This document shows, in pieces, positions 1 to 7,779 of a stretch of DNA of 35,173 nt. Position 1 is the first letter of the stretch; every line of letters begins with the position of its first letter. The notes under the pieces are model-generated. The model saw only the letters and a program-made list of their open reading frames with translations. It was not told the DNA's origin and did no database searches. The translations under genes and the position numbers were made by a program. Source of the DNA: Photobacterium ganghwense (GTDB taxonomy: Bacteria; Pseudomonadota; Gammaproteobacteria; Enterobacterales; Vibrionaceae); the NCBI RefSeq assembly GCF_003025595.1, contig NZ_PYMI01000015.1, positions 1 to 35,173 on the forward strand, given 5' to 3'.

Positions 1-73
1 GCTGCCGCTCGACTTGCATGTGTTAGGCCTGCCGCCAGCGTTCAATCTGAGCCATGATCAAACTCTTCAATTA
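1..73 (-). rRNA. rrs: 16S rRNA, 5' end only (partial)
   Basis: Read on the minus strand, the first 73 bases are the canonical start of bacterial 16S rRNA: TTGAAGAGTTTGATCATGG is followed by the CTCAG and ACGCTGGCGGCAGGC segments and then the ACACATGCAAGTCGAGCGGC segment. The gene runs off the left edge, so only about the first 5% is present. The mature 5' end is placed at 73 by alignment in memory with the E. coli 5' terminus and may be off by one or two bases. The gene follows clpB in the same orientation, which is the usual arrangement in Vibrionaceae and at the E. coli rrnG locus. Confidence 0.97.
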
Positions 74-210
74 AAGTTTTGGCTCGATGAATACTGAATT
101 AAATTGACTGTGCCAAAATAACCGAAGTCATTTTGAATTGGTCACTCAGTTCATCGATAAATCTTTTTGACTATCAGTTCACGAGTGCCCACACAGATTG
201 CATGGTCAAA

Positions 211-222
211 TTGTTAAAGAAC
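211..222 (-). promoter_or_regulatory. rrn leader boxA antitermination site
   Basis: On the minus strand this reads GTTCTTTAACAA, matching the boxA core of rrn leaders (TGCTCTTTAACA in E. coli). It lies about 140 nt upstream of the 16S start. It is the binding site for NusB-S10, which makes polymerase resistant to Rho while transcribing rRNA. Confidence 0.85.
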
Positions 223-275
223 TTTTCTTTCACGTCGCTGGCTTATCTCGCCGCGCTCCGTGTCAGTGAGGCGGC

Positions 276-303
276 ATTATAGAGACCTGGCTCAGCATCG
301 CAA
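276..303 (-). promoter_or_regulatory. rrn P1-like promoter
   Basis: On the minus strand there is TTGCGA (303-298), a 16-bp spacer and a perfect TATAAT (281-276). A GC-rich discriminator and a CACTGACACGG stretch follow, closely resembling E. coli rrn P1 promoters. The DNA just upstream (about 304-345) is AT-rich with A and T runs, consistent with an UP element. A GC-rich discriminator is the feature that makes rrn promoters sensitive to ppGpp and initiating NTP. Confidence 0.8.
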
Positions 304-569
304 TAGGCAAAATGCATTATTTTCATAAAACCGAACCAACTGAATATTATTTCGCCACAACCATCCAGTAACGGTCATTTATTCCACCCGGCATTCTTAT
401 CTTTTGTGTCTCATGAGCAATAGAAGCCGATAAGTAAAATAATCTTTCGCAGAAAGATAAAGAGATTCACCTTATCTCCCATTGTTTCTCTTCTGCTATT
501 TTCCTAAGCGATCAAAACCGCAGCCGAAAAGTGATAAGGGTGAGGCAAAACGTAGTGTCACAATTGAGG
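304..569. other. rrn upstream region, no gene
   Basis: This is AT-rich intergenic DNA between the rrn promoter and the clpB terminator. The part next to the promoter is suitable for an UP element, and the rest would be where Fis sites usually lie, but no individual site could be assigned with confidence. No credible coding sequence was seen. Confidence 0.5.
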
Positions 570-570
570 A

Positions 571-600
571 AAAAAAACGCCGCTCTTGAAAAGAGCGGCG
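571..600 (-). terminator. Rho-independent terminator of clpB
   Basis: A 10-bp perfect stem (578-587 with 591-600) closes a GAA-complement triloop. On the minus strand it is followed by seven T (577-571). It lies 77 nt past the clpB stop and separates clpB from the rrn promoter region. Confidence 0.9.
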
Positions 601-676
601 TGATATTGCCATTACCCGTTAGTGTATAAAGCTGACGTTAAACACTGACGGCGAAGATTGTCGCATTCCCACAACC

Positions 677-3250
677 TTATTGGTGCGCCGAAATCTTGCC
701 GTCTACCGCTTCCAGGATGATCGGTTTACCCGGTACAAACTTCCCGGAGAGGATATCCTGCGCCAGAGGATTCTCCACATACTGCTGGATAGCCCGTTTC
801 AGCGGACGCGCCCCATAGACAGGATCAAACCCGGCTTCGGCAATCAGCTCTAGCGCGCTGTCTTTCATATCTAACTGGTAGTCACGCTCTTCCAGACGTT
901 TCACCAAACGAGTAACCTGAATCGACGCAATGTTCTTAATGTGCTCCTCACCCAGAGGATGGAAGACCACTGTCTCGTCCACCCGGTTGATGAACTCCGG
1001 ACGGAAATGATGAGTGACAACTTCCATTACCGTTTGCTTCATACCTTCGTAATCCAGTTCACCAAAGTGCTCCTGAATACGATCGGATCCGAGGTTCGAG
1101 GTCATAATAACGACGGTGTTACGGAAATCGACCGTTCTGCCCTGCCCATCCGTCAAACGGCCATCATCCAGCACCTGCAGCAGAATGTTGAAGACATCCG
1201 GGTGGGCTTTTTCCACCTCATCCAACAAGATCACTGAATAAGGTTTACGGCGAACCGCTTCGGTCAGGTAACCCCCTTCTTCATAACCGACATAACCGGG
1301 AGGCGCACCCACCAGTCTAGCCACAGAGTGTTTCTCCATGAACTCTGACATATCGATACGTACCATGGCATCGTCACTGTCGAACATGAAATGCGCCAGC
1401 GCTTTGCACAACTCGGTCTTACCAACCCCGGTCGGCCCGAGGAAGAGGAAAGACCCAATCGGACGATGAGGATCAGACAAACCGGCACGACTACGACGAA
1501 TCGCATTGGATACTGCATCCACCGCTTCATTCTGACCAATCACTCGTTTATGCAATGCTTCTTCCATACGAAGCAGCTTATCACGCTCACCTTCCAGCAT
1601 TTTTGCCACCGGAATACCGGTCTGACGCGACAGCACTTCTGCAATTTCAGCATCAGTGACTTTGTTCTTCAGCAGTGTCATTTCCTGCATTTCAGCCTGC
1701 GCCGCAAGATCCAGCTGTTTTTCTAATTCAGGGATCTTGCCGTATTGCAGTTCCGACATCCGGTTAAGGTCACCAGCCCGGCGGGCAATTTCCATGTCGG
1801 TACGTGCCTGCTCCAATTCCGCTTTAATATGCTGCGTACCGGACAGTGCCGCTTTTTCTGCATTCCAGACTTCTTCCAGCTCAGCATATTCACGCTCTTT
1901 GCTGTCGAGTTCTTCAAGCAGATCACTCAGGCGCTTTTTACTGGCTTCATCACTTTCTTTAGCAATGGCTTGCTGCTCAATCTTGAGCTGAATAATTCGG
2001 CGCTCCAGGCGATCCAGCGATTCCGGCTTGGAATCGATCTGCATCCGGATACTGGATGCCGCTTCATCAATCAAGTCAATTGCTTTGTCGGGCAGCTGGC
2101 GATCGGACACGTAGCGGTGTGACAAACTGGCAGCCGCCACAATGGCCGGGTCAGTAATTTCGACATGGTGGTGCAGCTCGTAACGCTCTTTCAGACCACG
2201 CAGAATTGCCACGGTATCTTCCACGCTCGGCTCATCCACCAGCACTTTCTGGAAACGACGCTCCAGAGCAGCATCTTTTTCAATGTACTGACGGTATTCG
2301 TCCAGGGTTGTCGCGCCGACACAGTGCAGCTCACCCCGAGCCAGCGCCGGTTTAAGCATGTTACCGGCGTCCATGGCACCTTCACCTTTACCGGCACCCA
2401 CCATGGTGTGCAGCTCATCAATAAACAGAATAACGCTGCCTTCTTCCTGCGCCAGTTCATTGAGTACCGCTTTCAACCGCTCTTCAAATTCACCACGGTA
2501 TTTTGCCCCGGCAATCAATGCGCCCATATCCAGTGACAGAACACGTTTGTTGCGCAGTCCTTCCGGTACTTCACCATTGATAATTCGCTGCGCCAGCCCC
2601 TCAACAATGGCCGTTTTCCCCACCCCGGGCTCACCAATCAACACCGGGTTATTTTTGGTACGACGCTGCAGTACCTGAATAGTACGGCGAATTTCATCGT
2701 CACGACCGATAACCGGGTCCAGCTTGCCCTGCTCGGCACGCTCCGTCAGGTTAATGGTGTATTTTTCCAGTGCCTGGCGGTTCTCTTCGGCATTTTGATC
2801 ATCCACATTCTGGCCGCCGCGCACTTTCTCAATCGCTTTTTCAATTTTGTCAGCCGTCATGCCCATATCTTTGAGCAATTTCCCGAGCGGCCCCTTGTCG
2901 TCCACCGCCGCCAGAATAAACAGCTCAGACGAGATAAATTTGTCTTTTCGTTTCTGCGCCAGCTTATCGCACATGTTCAGCAGCACGCCAAGGCCATGTG
3001 AAAGCTGGACGTCTCCGCCGATACCACTGACTTTCGGCAAACGATCTAATTGTTCAGCCAGTCCTGAACGCAACTGGGCCACATCCACATTCAATAATGT
3101 CAGGAGCGGCCGGATTGTGCTGCCATCCTGATTCAGCAGCGCCGTCATTAAATGAACCGGCTCGATATACTGATGGTCTCGTCCTAATGCTAGCGATTGC
3201 GCATCAGAGATAGCCATCTGGAATTTGCTAGTAAAACGGTCAAGACGCAT
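677..3250 (-). CDS. clpB: ATP-dependent disaggregase ClpB (Hsp104/Hsp100)
   Basis: This is a cytoplasmic hexameric AAA+ chaperone that works with DnaK to extract polypeptides from aggregates. Its 857 residues match the E. coli length. The order is an N-terminal Clp-N domain (about 1-145), first AAA+ domain with Walker A GEPGVGKT at 206-213, a coiled-coil M domain (about 405-525), and a second AAA+ domain with Walker A GPTGVGKT followed by VILLDEVEKAH Walker B. There is no P-loop or IGF/L ClpP-docking anomaly. The ATG is set by a strong AGGAGG ribosome site. A sigma-32-like promoter lies upstream and a terminator downstream, so it appears monocistronic. Codon 149 is GTG, as at the E. coli internal start that yields the short ClpB form. 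Confidence 0.98.
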   Translation of the reverse strand: MRLDRFTSKFQMAISDAQSLALGRDHQYIEPVHLMTALLNQDGSTIRPLLTLLNVDVAQLRSGLAEQLDRLPKVSGIGGDVQLSHGLGVLLNMCDKLAQKRKDKFISSELFILAAVDDKGPLGKLLKDMGMTADKIEKAIEKVRGGQNVDDQNAEENRQALEKYTINLTERAEQGKLDPVIGRDDEIRRTIQVLQRRTKNNPVLIGEPGVGKTAIVEGLAQRIINGEVPEGLRNKRVLSLDMGALIAGAKYRGEFEERLKAVLNELAQEEGSVILFIDELHTMVGAGKGEGAMDAGNMLKPALARGELHCVGATTLDEYRQYIEKDAALERRFQKVLVDEPSVEDTVAILRGLKERYELHHHVEITDPAIVAAASLSHRYVSDRQLPDKAIDLIDEAASSIRMQIDSKPESLDRLERRIIQLKIEQQAIAKESDEASKKRLSDLLEELDSKEREYAELEEVWNAEKAALSGTQHIKAELEQARTDMEIARRAGDLNRMSELQYGKIPELEKQLDLAAQAEMQEMTLLKNKVTDAEIAEVLSRQTGIPVAKMLEGERDKLLRMEEALHKRVIGQNEAVDAVSNAIRRSRAGLSDPHRPIGSFLFLGPTGVGKTELCKALAHFMFDSDDAMVRIDMSEFMEKHSVARLVGAPPGYVGYEEGGYLTEAVRRKPYSVILLDEVEKAHPDVFNILLQVLDDGRLTDGQGRTVDFRNTVVIMTSNLGSDRIQEHFGELDYEGMKQTVMEVVTHHFRPEFINRVDETVVFHPLGEEHIKNIASIQVTRLVKRLEERDYQLDMKDSALELIAEAGFDPVYGARPLKRAIQQYVENPLAQDILSGKFVPGKPIILEAVDGKISAHQ

Positions 3251-3279
3251 AAGTCCTCCTAATCATCTCTCAGGTTCAG

Positions 3280-3307
3280 ATATGGTGGTTAATCGAGAAA
3301 TTTTCAA
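3280..3307 (-). promoter_or_regulatory. sigma-32-like heat-shock promoter of clpB
   Basis: On the minus strand, TTGAAA (3307-3302) is followed after 14 bp by CACCATAT (3287-3280). This is close to the RpoH consensus of CTTGAAA with CCCCATNT. The -10 ends 29 bp before the clpB start codon. The heat-shock assignment fits the known control of clpB in gammaproteobacteria; the start site itself is inferred. Confidence 0.7.
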
Positions 3308-3608
3308 CCAATGACAGCCACTGAACTCTGCTTTTTGCCACCGGTAGCGGTGGCCCGCCCATTGGTACCCCCAGCCTGGTTTAATGCACTCACCCACTGT
3401 CATCGCCGCTTTTTGCCTTGATGAGCACGATGCATTAGCCCTTTAAACAGTGTGATTTTAGTCGGTTTTTCCTGTCGCATTTTTCTGCGGGCTCACGTAT
3501 TCAGGCGAAACGATTCGCAGGACGTGTCCGTTGTAATCGGCCTGCACAGCTGTTGAATGGACAATATGGGGCACCACACATCCTTTTCAGCAAGTTCAGC
3601 AGGCACAC
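3308..3608. other. intergenic DNA between clpB and the exported protein gene
   Basis: No gene is seen. It holds one perfect 7-bp inverted repeat with a 4-nt loop (GCCACCG at 3337-3343 with CGGTGGC at 3348-3354). Its T run lies on the wrong side for a terminator in either direction. The plus-strand promoter for the downstream gene could not be identified. Confidence 0.5.
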
Positions 3609-4001
3609 ATGAAGATCAATTGGAGAGGCGCTATCACAGCCTGGTTTATGGTAAGCACGTCATTGATGGTCAGTCACTCAGCATTTGCCGCCGGTTGCCC
3701 GTCGAAAGATTTCACGACCCAGGCCACCCTGATTTTTGTTGACCATATGACAGCAGAACATCCCGCGGGAACACTGTTGAAACACCGGGTCAGCCAATTA
3801 AAGGCAATCATGTCCCATCCGGCCTTTGAAGAAACCAGCACGATCAAAGCAACATTGTCCCGCTACCGGGCAGACGCGGAGGAGGAAAGAGAAAACCTGG
3901 TAATTACCCTGCAAGCCCGTTTTTCGGGCGGCTACGATGCCGTGACTTTGCTATTTCAGGAAAAGGAACATGACTCTCTCGACATCACGCAATGCCTTTA
4001 A
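3609..4001 (+). CDS. small exported protein of unknown function
   Basis: I do not recognise this 130-residue protein. Residues 1 to about 27 form a typical Sec signal: basic start, hydrophobic core (AITAWFMVSTSLMV), and an SAFA-A cleavage site. The mature part would be about 100 residues, hydrophilic and partly charged (RYRADAEEERENL), ending two residues after a Cys. It has two Cys, at 30 and 129, which could form a disulfide in the periplasm. Cys30 directly follows AAG, so a poor lipobox is an alternative reading. The start has only a weak ribosome site (CAGG, about 7 nt upstream). It lies alone on the plus strand between two minus-strand operons and has no clear terminator of its own. Confidence 0.6.
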   Translation: MKINWRGAITAWFMVSTSLMVSHSAFAAGCPSKDFTTQATLIFVDHMTAEHPAGTLLKHRVSQLKAIMSHPAFEETSTIKATLSRYRADAEEERENLVITLQARFSGGYDAVTLLFQEKEHDSLDITQCL

Positions 4002-4050
4002 GCCTTGCTGACGCTCAATATTGATTAAGCAAATTGCAGATGCTATGCAA

Positions 4051-4094
4051 CGGAAATGAAACAGAGCCCGACGGGATTAGCCGTCGGGCTCTGT
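4051..4094 (-). terminator. terminator of the rluD-pgeF operon
   Basis: A perfect 14-bp stem (4061-4074 with 4081-4094) closes a 6-nt loop. On the minus strand it is followed by TTCATTTCC, a modest U tract. It lies 95 nt past the pgeF stop. On the plus strand no T run follows, so it would be a weaker terminator for the small exported protein gene. Confidence 0.7.
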
Positions 4095-4188
4095 GTAGAA
4101 AAGGAAAAATGGCCAGGTTCGGATGCTGTAATGCTTATCCGCTCCGAGCCAGTTCAACCTGCTTTCAGGCGCATCGGGAGCGAAGCTA

Positions 4189-4932
4189 TCAGGATTCGAT
4201 CCAGATTAGCGTCGCCTGACGTCCGGTGATGCCGTCGCGCCGGTACGAGTAAAAACGAGCCGGGTCGCTAAATGTGCACAAATCGCCACCGAAGACGTGT
4301 TCTACCCCCACTTGCGCCAGACGCTGGCGGGCCAGAAGGTATAAATCAGCCAGCCACTTGTCGCCATAAGGCTGAAACGCTTCGGCGGCATCTGCGTGCT
4401 GCGCCATAAACTGCTCGCGCACTTCGCCGCCGACTTCAAACGCCGACGCGCCAATGGCTGGGCCCATCCAAACCAGTATCTCCCGGCCTTTAACATGAAA
4501 CTGAGCCACGGCCTCTTCCAGAATGCCATCAGCCAACCCACGCCAGCCGGCATGGACTGCGGCGACCTGACGTCCGGCACGGTCACACAACAGGACCGGC
4601 AGGCAGTCAGCTGTCATGACAGTACAGGCAATACCCGGCTGCTCGGTCATGCTGCCATCGGCATCCGGCGACGAGGCCTGTGCCGGAGACAACTCCGCTT
4701 GCGGCAGGGAAATCACGCGCGTGCTGTGAGTCTGGTTCAGCCAGACCGGAGCCACATCCAGCCCCAGCTGCTGTTGCAACCAGTCCCGATTGTGCTCAAC
4801 ATGCTCTGATTTATCCCCGACATGCGCACCCAGATTGAGGCCAAGATAAGGCCCCTCACTGATCCCGCCACTACGGGTGGTGGAAACGGCTTTGATATTG
4901 GCCGGTGCCGGCCAGTCAGGGACAATCCACAT
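4189..4932 (-). CDS. pgeF: peptidoglycan editing factor PgeF / YfiH-type laccase-domain purine phosphorylase
   Basis: This is a cytoplasmic metal-dependent enzyme of the YfiH/DUF152 (Cu-oxidase_4) family. Family members phosphorolyse or deaminate purine nucleosides, and in E. coli PgeF prevents misincorporation of L-Ser into the peptidoglycan stem peptide. The 247 residues match the family length. The metal-binding set is visible: QTHS with His69, TADCLPV with Cys110 and AVHAGWRG with His127. An upstream in-frame ATG would add 17 basic residues, but family members start at MWIVP-like sequence. An AGAGGAAG site sits before the ATG at 4932, so that start was chosen. The rluD stop ends only 1 nt before this start, which indicates translational coupling. 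Confidence 0.93.
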   Translation of the reverse strand: MWIVPDWPAPANIKAVSTTRSGGISEGPYLGLNLGAHVGDKSEHVEHNRDWLQQQLGLDVAPVWLNQTHSTRVISLPQAELSPAQASSPDADGSMTEQPGIACTVMTADCLPVLLCDRAGRQVAAVHAGWRGLADGILEEAVAQFHVKGREILVWMGPAIGASAFEVGGEVREQFMAQHADAAEAFQPYGDKWLADLYLLARQRLAQVGVEHVFGGDLCTFSDPARFYSYRRDGITGRQATLIWIES

Positions 4933-4933
4933 G

Positions 4934-5908
4934 TCAGTAATCTTCCTCTTGGTGCGCGTCTTTATCTTTGCGCAGAATATCAATCATCGCGATCATATCA
5001 ATTGGCATCGGCGCACGCCATTCCATCAGCTCACCGGTAATCGGGTGCTCCAAACGCAGCATACGCGCATGCAGCGCCTGACGATCGAACGCACGAAGTG
5101 CCATGACCAATTCATCTGACGCATTGCGCGGTGGACGCGGACGGCCACCATAGATAATGTCACCCACCAGCGGGTGGTTCAGGTAGGCCATGTGCACACG
5201 AATCTGGTGCGTACGACCGGTCTCCAGACGCAGCACGATACGGGTATGCTCGCGGAAGTGCTCAGCCACACGAAAACGGGTGATCGCCGGCTTACCCAGT
5301 TCATTGACTGCCATGCAAGTACGCTTAGTCGGGTGACGACCAATTGGTTTTTCAACCGTGCCGCCGCCCGTCATCTTACCAATTGCAATAGCTTCATATT
5401 CACGGGTGATCTTGCGCTTTTGCAGTGCACGAACCAGACGGGTTTGCGCCTGAATTGTCTTCGCCACCACCATCAGACCGGTCGTGTCTTTATCCAGACG
5501 GTGAACGATACCGGCCCGAGGAACCTCTGTCAGCGTTGGACAATGGTGCAGCAAGGCGTTCAGTACCGTCCCGTCCGGCGTACCGGCACCCGGGTGAACC
5601 ACGAAATCGCGCGGCTTATTGATCACCAGAATGTATTCGTCTTCATAGACAATGTTCAGCGGGATGTCCTGCGCAACCCAGCGCACTTCATCTTCAATCT
5701 CCGCTTTTACCAGCAGCTCCTCACCGCCCATCATTTTGGTACGTGGCTTGGTGATCACCTCTCCGTCGACCGATACCATACCATTAAGAATCCACTCTTT
5801 AATCCGTGAGCGGGAGTAATCTGGGAATAACTCAGCGATAACCTGGTCCAGACGAAGACCTAATTGGCTATCATTTACTGTATTTGTTAACTCTATCTGC
5901 TGTGCCAT
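4934..5908 (-). CDS. rluD: 23S rRNA pseudouridine synthase RluD
   Basis: It converts U1911, U1915 and U1917 in helix 69 of 23S rRNA to pseudouridine, which is needed for normal 50S maturation and termination. The 324 residues are typical. An S4 RNA-binding domain occupies about residues 15-75. The RluA-family catalytic domain follows, with the signature GIVHRLDKDTTGL and catalytic Asp139. Later family motifs such as LETGRTHQIRVHMA are intact. The Shine-Dalgarno sequence is weak. It is the first gene of a two-gene operon with pgeF and is divergent from bamD, sharing a 139-bp promoter region. This arrangement is the same in E. coli. Confidence 0.96.
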   Translation of the reverse strand: MAQQIELTNTVNDSQLGLRLDQVIAELFPDYSRSRIKEWILNGMVSVDGEVITKPRTKMMGGEELLVKAEIEDEVRWVAQDIPLNIVYEDEYILVINKPRDFVVHPGAGTPDGTVLNALLHHCPTLTEVPRAGIVHRLDKDTTGLMVVAKTIQAQTRLVRALQKRKITREYEAIAIGKMTGGGTVEKPIGRHPTKRTCMAVNELGKPAITRFRVAEHFREHTRIVLRLETGRTHQIRVHMAYLNHPLVGDIIYGGRPRPPRNASDELVMALRAFDRQALHARMLRLEHPITGELMEWRAPMPIDMIAMIDILRKDKDAHQEEDY

Positions 5909-6047
5909 AGCGAACTTTTTTAAAAAGCGTGGGACTAAACGTCAAACGCTGCGTACAATAACCGATTAGTGTCATTGTATCTGTTAACGGCTCTGACCGT
6001 AATGGATCTATCGAAATAAAATTTTAAGCAAGGAAACTAACGCCGCA

Positions 6048-6773
6048 ATGAAACGCCTGACTCTTACGACTCTTCTTGCCGTTGCCCTGCTTTCAGGCTG
6101 TTCAAGCACGGAAGAGGTGGTCCCGGACATTCCACCGGCAGAACTGTATGCCTCCGCTCATAAAGCGCTACAAAACGGCAGCTGGACCACCGCCATCGAG
6201 CGGCTGGAGACACTGGATTCCCGTTACCCATTTGGGGCGTATTCCGAGCAAGTACAACTGGATTTGATCTACGCGTACTATAAAAACGATGACCTGGCAC
6301 TGGGTGAAGCCACTATTGACCGCTTCAATCGCCTCAATCCTGCGCATGAAAAATCAGACTGGGTGCTGTATATGCGTGGCTTGACCAGCATGGCTCAGGA
6401 TCGCAGCTTTATGCACGATCTTTTCAACATCGATCGTTTCGATCGTGATCCTGAACCGGCCCGCAAAGCATTCCGTGATTTTAAACGTCTGCTGGAACGT
6501 TACCCGAACAGCCGCTATGCCAATGATGCGAAAGCTCGCATGGTGTTCCTGAAAAACCGCCTGGCGGATTACGAACTGGCTGTCGCCGACTTTTATCTGC
6601 GTCGAGAAGCCTGGGTGGCAGCGGTTAATCGCTCACAGCTGATCCAGCGTGAATATGCTGATACCCAAGCCGCGCGTAAATCGATCGCTATCATGGAAAG
6701 CGCTTATAAAGAGCTGGGATTAGCGGCACCTCTTGAACACACTCAGAAGCTGAAAACGCTCAACCCGATTTAA
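6048..6773 (+). CDS. bamD: outer membrane assembly lipoprotein BamD (YfiO)
   Basis: This is an essential periplasmic lipoprotein of the BAM complex, which folds beta-barrel proteins into the outer membrane with BamA. The signal peptide ends in a clear lipobox, LLSGCSS, with lipidated Cys18. The remaining 220 or so residues are helical TPR repeats (LYASAHKALQNGSWTTAIERLE and the two following units). Length is 241 residues, as in E. coli (245). An AAGGAAA ribosome site lies about 10 nt before the ATG. It is transcribed alone and closed by a strong terminator. Confidence 0.96.
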   Translation: MKRLTLTTLLAVALLSGCSSTEEVVPDIPPAELYASAHKALQNGSWTTAIERLETLDSRYPFGAYSEQVQLDLIYAYYKNDDLALGEATIDRFNRLNPAHEKSDWVLYMRGLTSMAQDRSFMHDLFNIDRFDRDPEPARKAFRDFKRLLERYPNSRYANDAKARMVFLKNRLADYELAVADFYLRREAWVAAVNRSQLIQREYADTQAARKSIAIMESAYKELGLAAPLEHTQKLKTLNPI

Positions 6774-6784
6774 AGACAAGCATT

Positions 6785-6820
6785 AAAAAAAACAGCAGCC
6801 TTAAGGCTGCTGTTTTTTTA
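6785..6820 (+). terminator. terminator of bamD
   Basis: The stem AACAGCAGCC (6791-6800) pairs with GGCTGCTGTT (6805-6814) around a TTAA loop. An A run precedes it and seven T follow. It could act in both directions, but only bamD reads into it. Confidence 0.92.
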
Positions 6821-7084
6821 TGTATTCTGTTGTTGTTTTGGCTCAGATGACCACTTGGTGATATTCAACCTTTTGTTAACGCTGCATAAAACAAGTGGTG
6901 AAAATTCACACTAGCCCGAAATATAAACCGAACTTGTCCCCTGAACAGCACTGGCCGCCAGTCAACACTATTCCTCCATACTGCCCTACCCATGTCAGGC
7001 TCGACAAGCACTTTCTGTGACTTTTTTTGCAACAAATAAAACCTGATCACAGAATCATTTCCATTCTTTTCTTAACAACACAAA
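6821..7084. other. bamD-raiA intergenic DNA
   Basis: About 260 bp without a convincing gene in either strand. It precedes the raiA promoter and CRP site. Nothing else was recognised. Confidence 0.5.
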
Positions 7085-7126
7085 CGTGATCTATGTCACA
7101 TTAATAGTTACTGGTTTTAGTAATCT
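7085..7126 (+). promoter_or_regulatory. CRP site and -10 of the raiA promoter
   Basis: CGTGATCTATGTCACA at 7085-7100 matches the CRP consensus TGTGA-N6-TCACA at nine of ten positions. A -10-like TAATCT lies at 7121-7126. The site centre (7092.5) would be at -41.5 if transcription starts near 7134, which is the class II geometry in which CRP overlaps the -35. No separate -35 is visible. cAMP-CRP control of raiA is known in E. coli, and RaiA acts when growth slows, so the signal makes sense. Confidence 0.72.
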
Positions 7127-7168
7127 GAAGTCAACCCAACGAAGGGTAGCAAAAGAAGGAAAGCTAAT

Positions 7169-7513
7169 ATGACAGTAGATATCACAGGCAAAAACCTTGA
7201 AATCACCCCTGCTATCCGTGAGCGCATTGAGTACAAATTCAAGAAGTTGGAGAAGTATCAGGTACCTTTTATCAGCAAACACGCAGTCATCAGCACCGAG
7301 CCAAACCGGCAGTTTAAAGTAGAAGCCTCTGCTGCCATTCCAGGAGGTCAACTCGTCGCCTCAGCAGAGCATGAAGACATGTACGGTGCCATTGCAGAAG
7401 TGTACCAGAAACTGGAAAGACAACTGAATAAACAAGCGCACAAGCCAACTTCTCGCCGTGCAAGTCACTGCGATAAACCTGAGCTGGAAGAACTCGAAGA
7501 AGAAACTGAATAA
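7169..7513 (+). CDS. raiA: ribosome-associated inhibitor RaiA (YfiA, protein Y)
   Basis: This is a stationary-phase and cold-shock factor that binds the 30S decoding channel, blocks tRNA and mRNA access, and stabilises inactive 70S monomers. The 114 residues form one S30AE/HPF domain (about 1-95) beginning MTVDITGKNLEIT and containing the SAEHEDMYGAI segment. A lysine-rich stretch is followed by an acidic tail (ELEELEEETE) like that of E. coli RaiA. That tail distinguishes it from the short HPF paralogue. The AAGGAAA ribosome site lies 8 nt before the ATG. Confidence 0.95.
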   Translation: MTVDITGKNLEITPAIRERIEYKFKKLEKYQVPFISKHAVISTEPNRQFKVEASAAIPGGQLVASAEHEDMYGAIAEVYQKLERQLNKQAHKPTSRRASHCDKPELEELEEETE

Positions 7514-7530
7514 TACCAGAGGATTTTTAG

Positions 7531-7566
7531 TCAAAGCCCCGCCCAGGCGGGGCTTTGACTTTCTGC
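7531..7566 (+). terminator. terminator of raiA
   Basis: A long stem (7531-7542 with 7547-7558, rich in G and C) is followed by CTTTCT, a short U tract. It lies 17 nt past the raiA stop, and its 3' edge abuts the pheL-pheA promoter. Confidence 0.8.
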
Positions 7567-7593
7567 TTGACAAGCCAACACCACCTGCATAAT
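7567..7593 (+). promoter_or_regulatory. promoter of pheL-pheA
   Basis: A perfect TTGACA (7567-7572) and CATAAT (7588-7593) are separated by 15 bp. They lie about 40 bp upstream of the leader peptide and directly after the raiA terminator. Confidence 0.75.
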
Positions 7594-7632
7594 GTGGAAC
7601 CATATCAGACACAAAATATTCAATATATTCCT

Positions 7633-7683
7633 ATGACCGTCACTCAGCTGTTTTTCTTTCGTTTCTTTTTTACCTCACTTTAG
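7633..7683 (+). CDS. pheL: phe operon leader peptide PheL
   Basis: A 16-residue reading frame, MTVTQLFFFRFFFTSL, contains six Phe codons in a block of seven. It sits between a strong promoter and an attenuator in front of pheA. It is the counterpart of E. coli PheL (15 residues, seven Phe). Stalling of the ribosome at these codons when charged tRNA-Phe is scarce would favour the antiterminator. The peptide has no separate function as far as is known. The ribosome site is poor, as is common for leader peptides. Confidence 0.93.
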   Translation: MTVTQLFFFRFFFTSL

Positions 7684-7753
7684 TGGAGGCAATTCGTTAC
7701 GCGAAAAAACAGCAAATGACGAACAGAAAGCCTCCTTCACCGGGGGCTTTTTT
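7671..7753 (+). promoter_or_regulatory. transcription attenuator of pheA
   Basis: The three alternative structures can be drawn. Region 1 (CCTCAC, near the end of pheL, about 7672-7677) pairs with region 2 (GTGGAGG, 7683-7689). Region 2 (GGAGGC, 7685-7690) can instead pair with region 3 (GCCTCC, 7730-7735), forming the antiterminator. Region 3 pairs with region 4 (GGGGGCT, 7742-7748) to form the terminator, followed by six T (7748-7753). The layout is that of classical ribosome-controlled attenuation and would tie pheA transcription to charged tRNA-Phe. Confidence 0.88.
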
Positions 7754-7779
7754 GTATGGGTTGCAGACAGGGAGCGACA

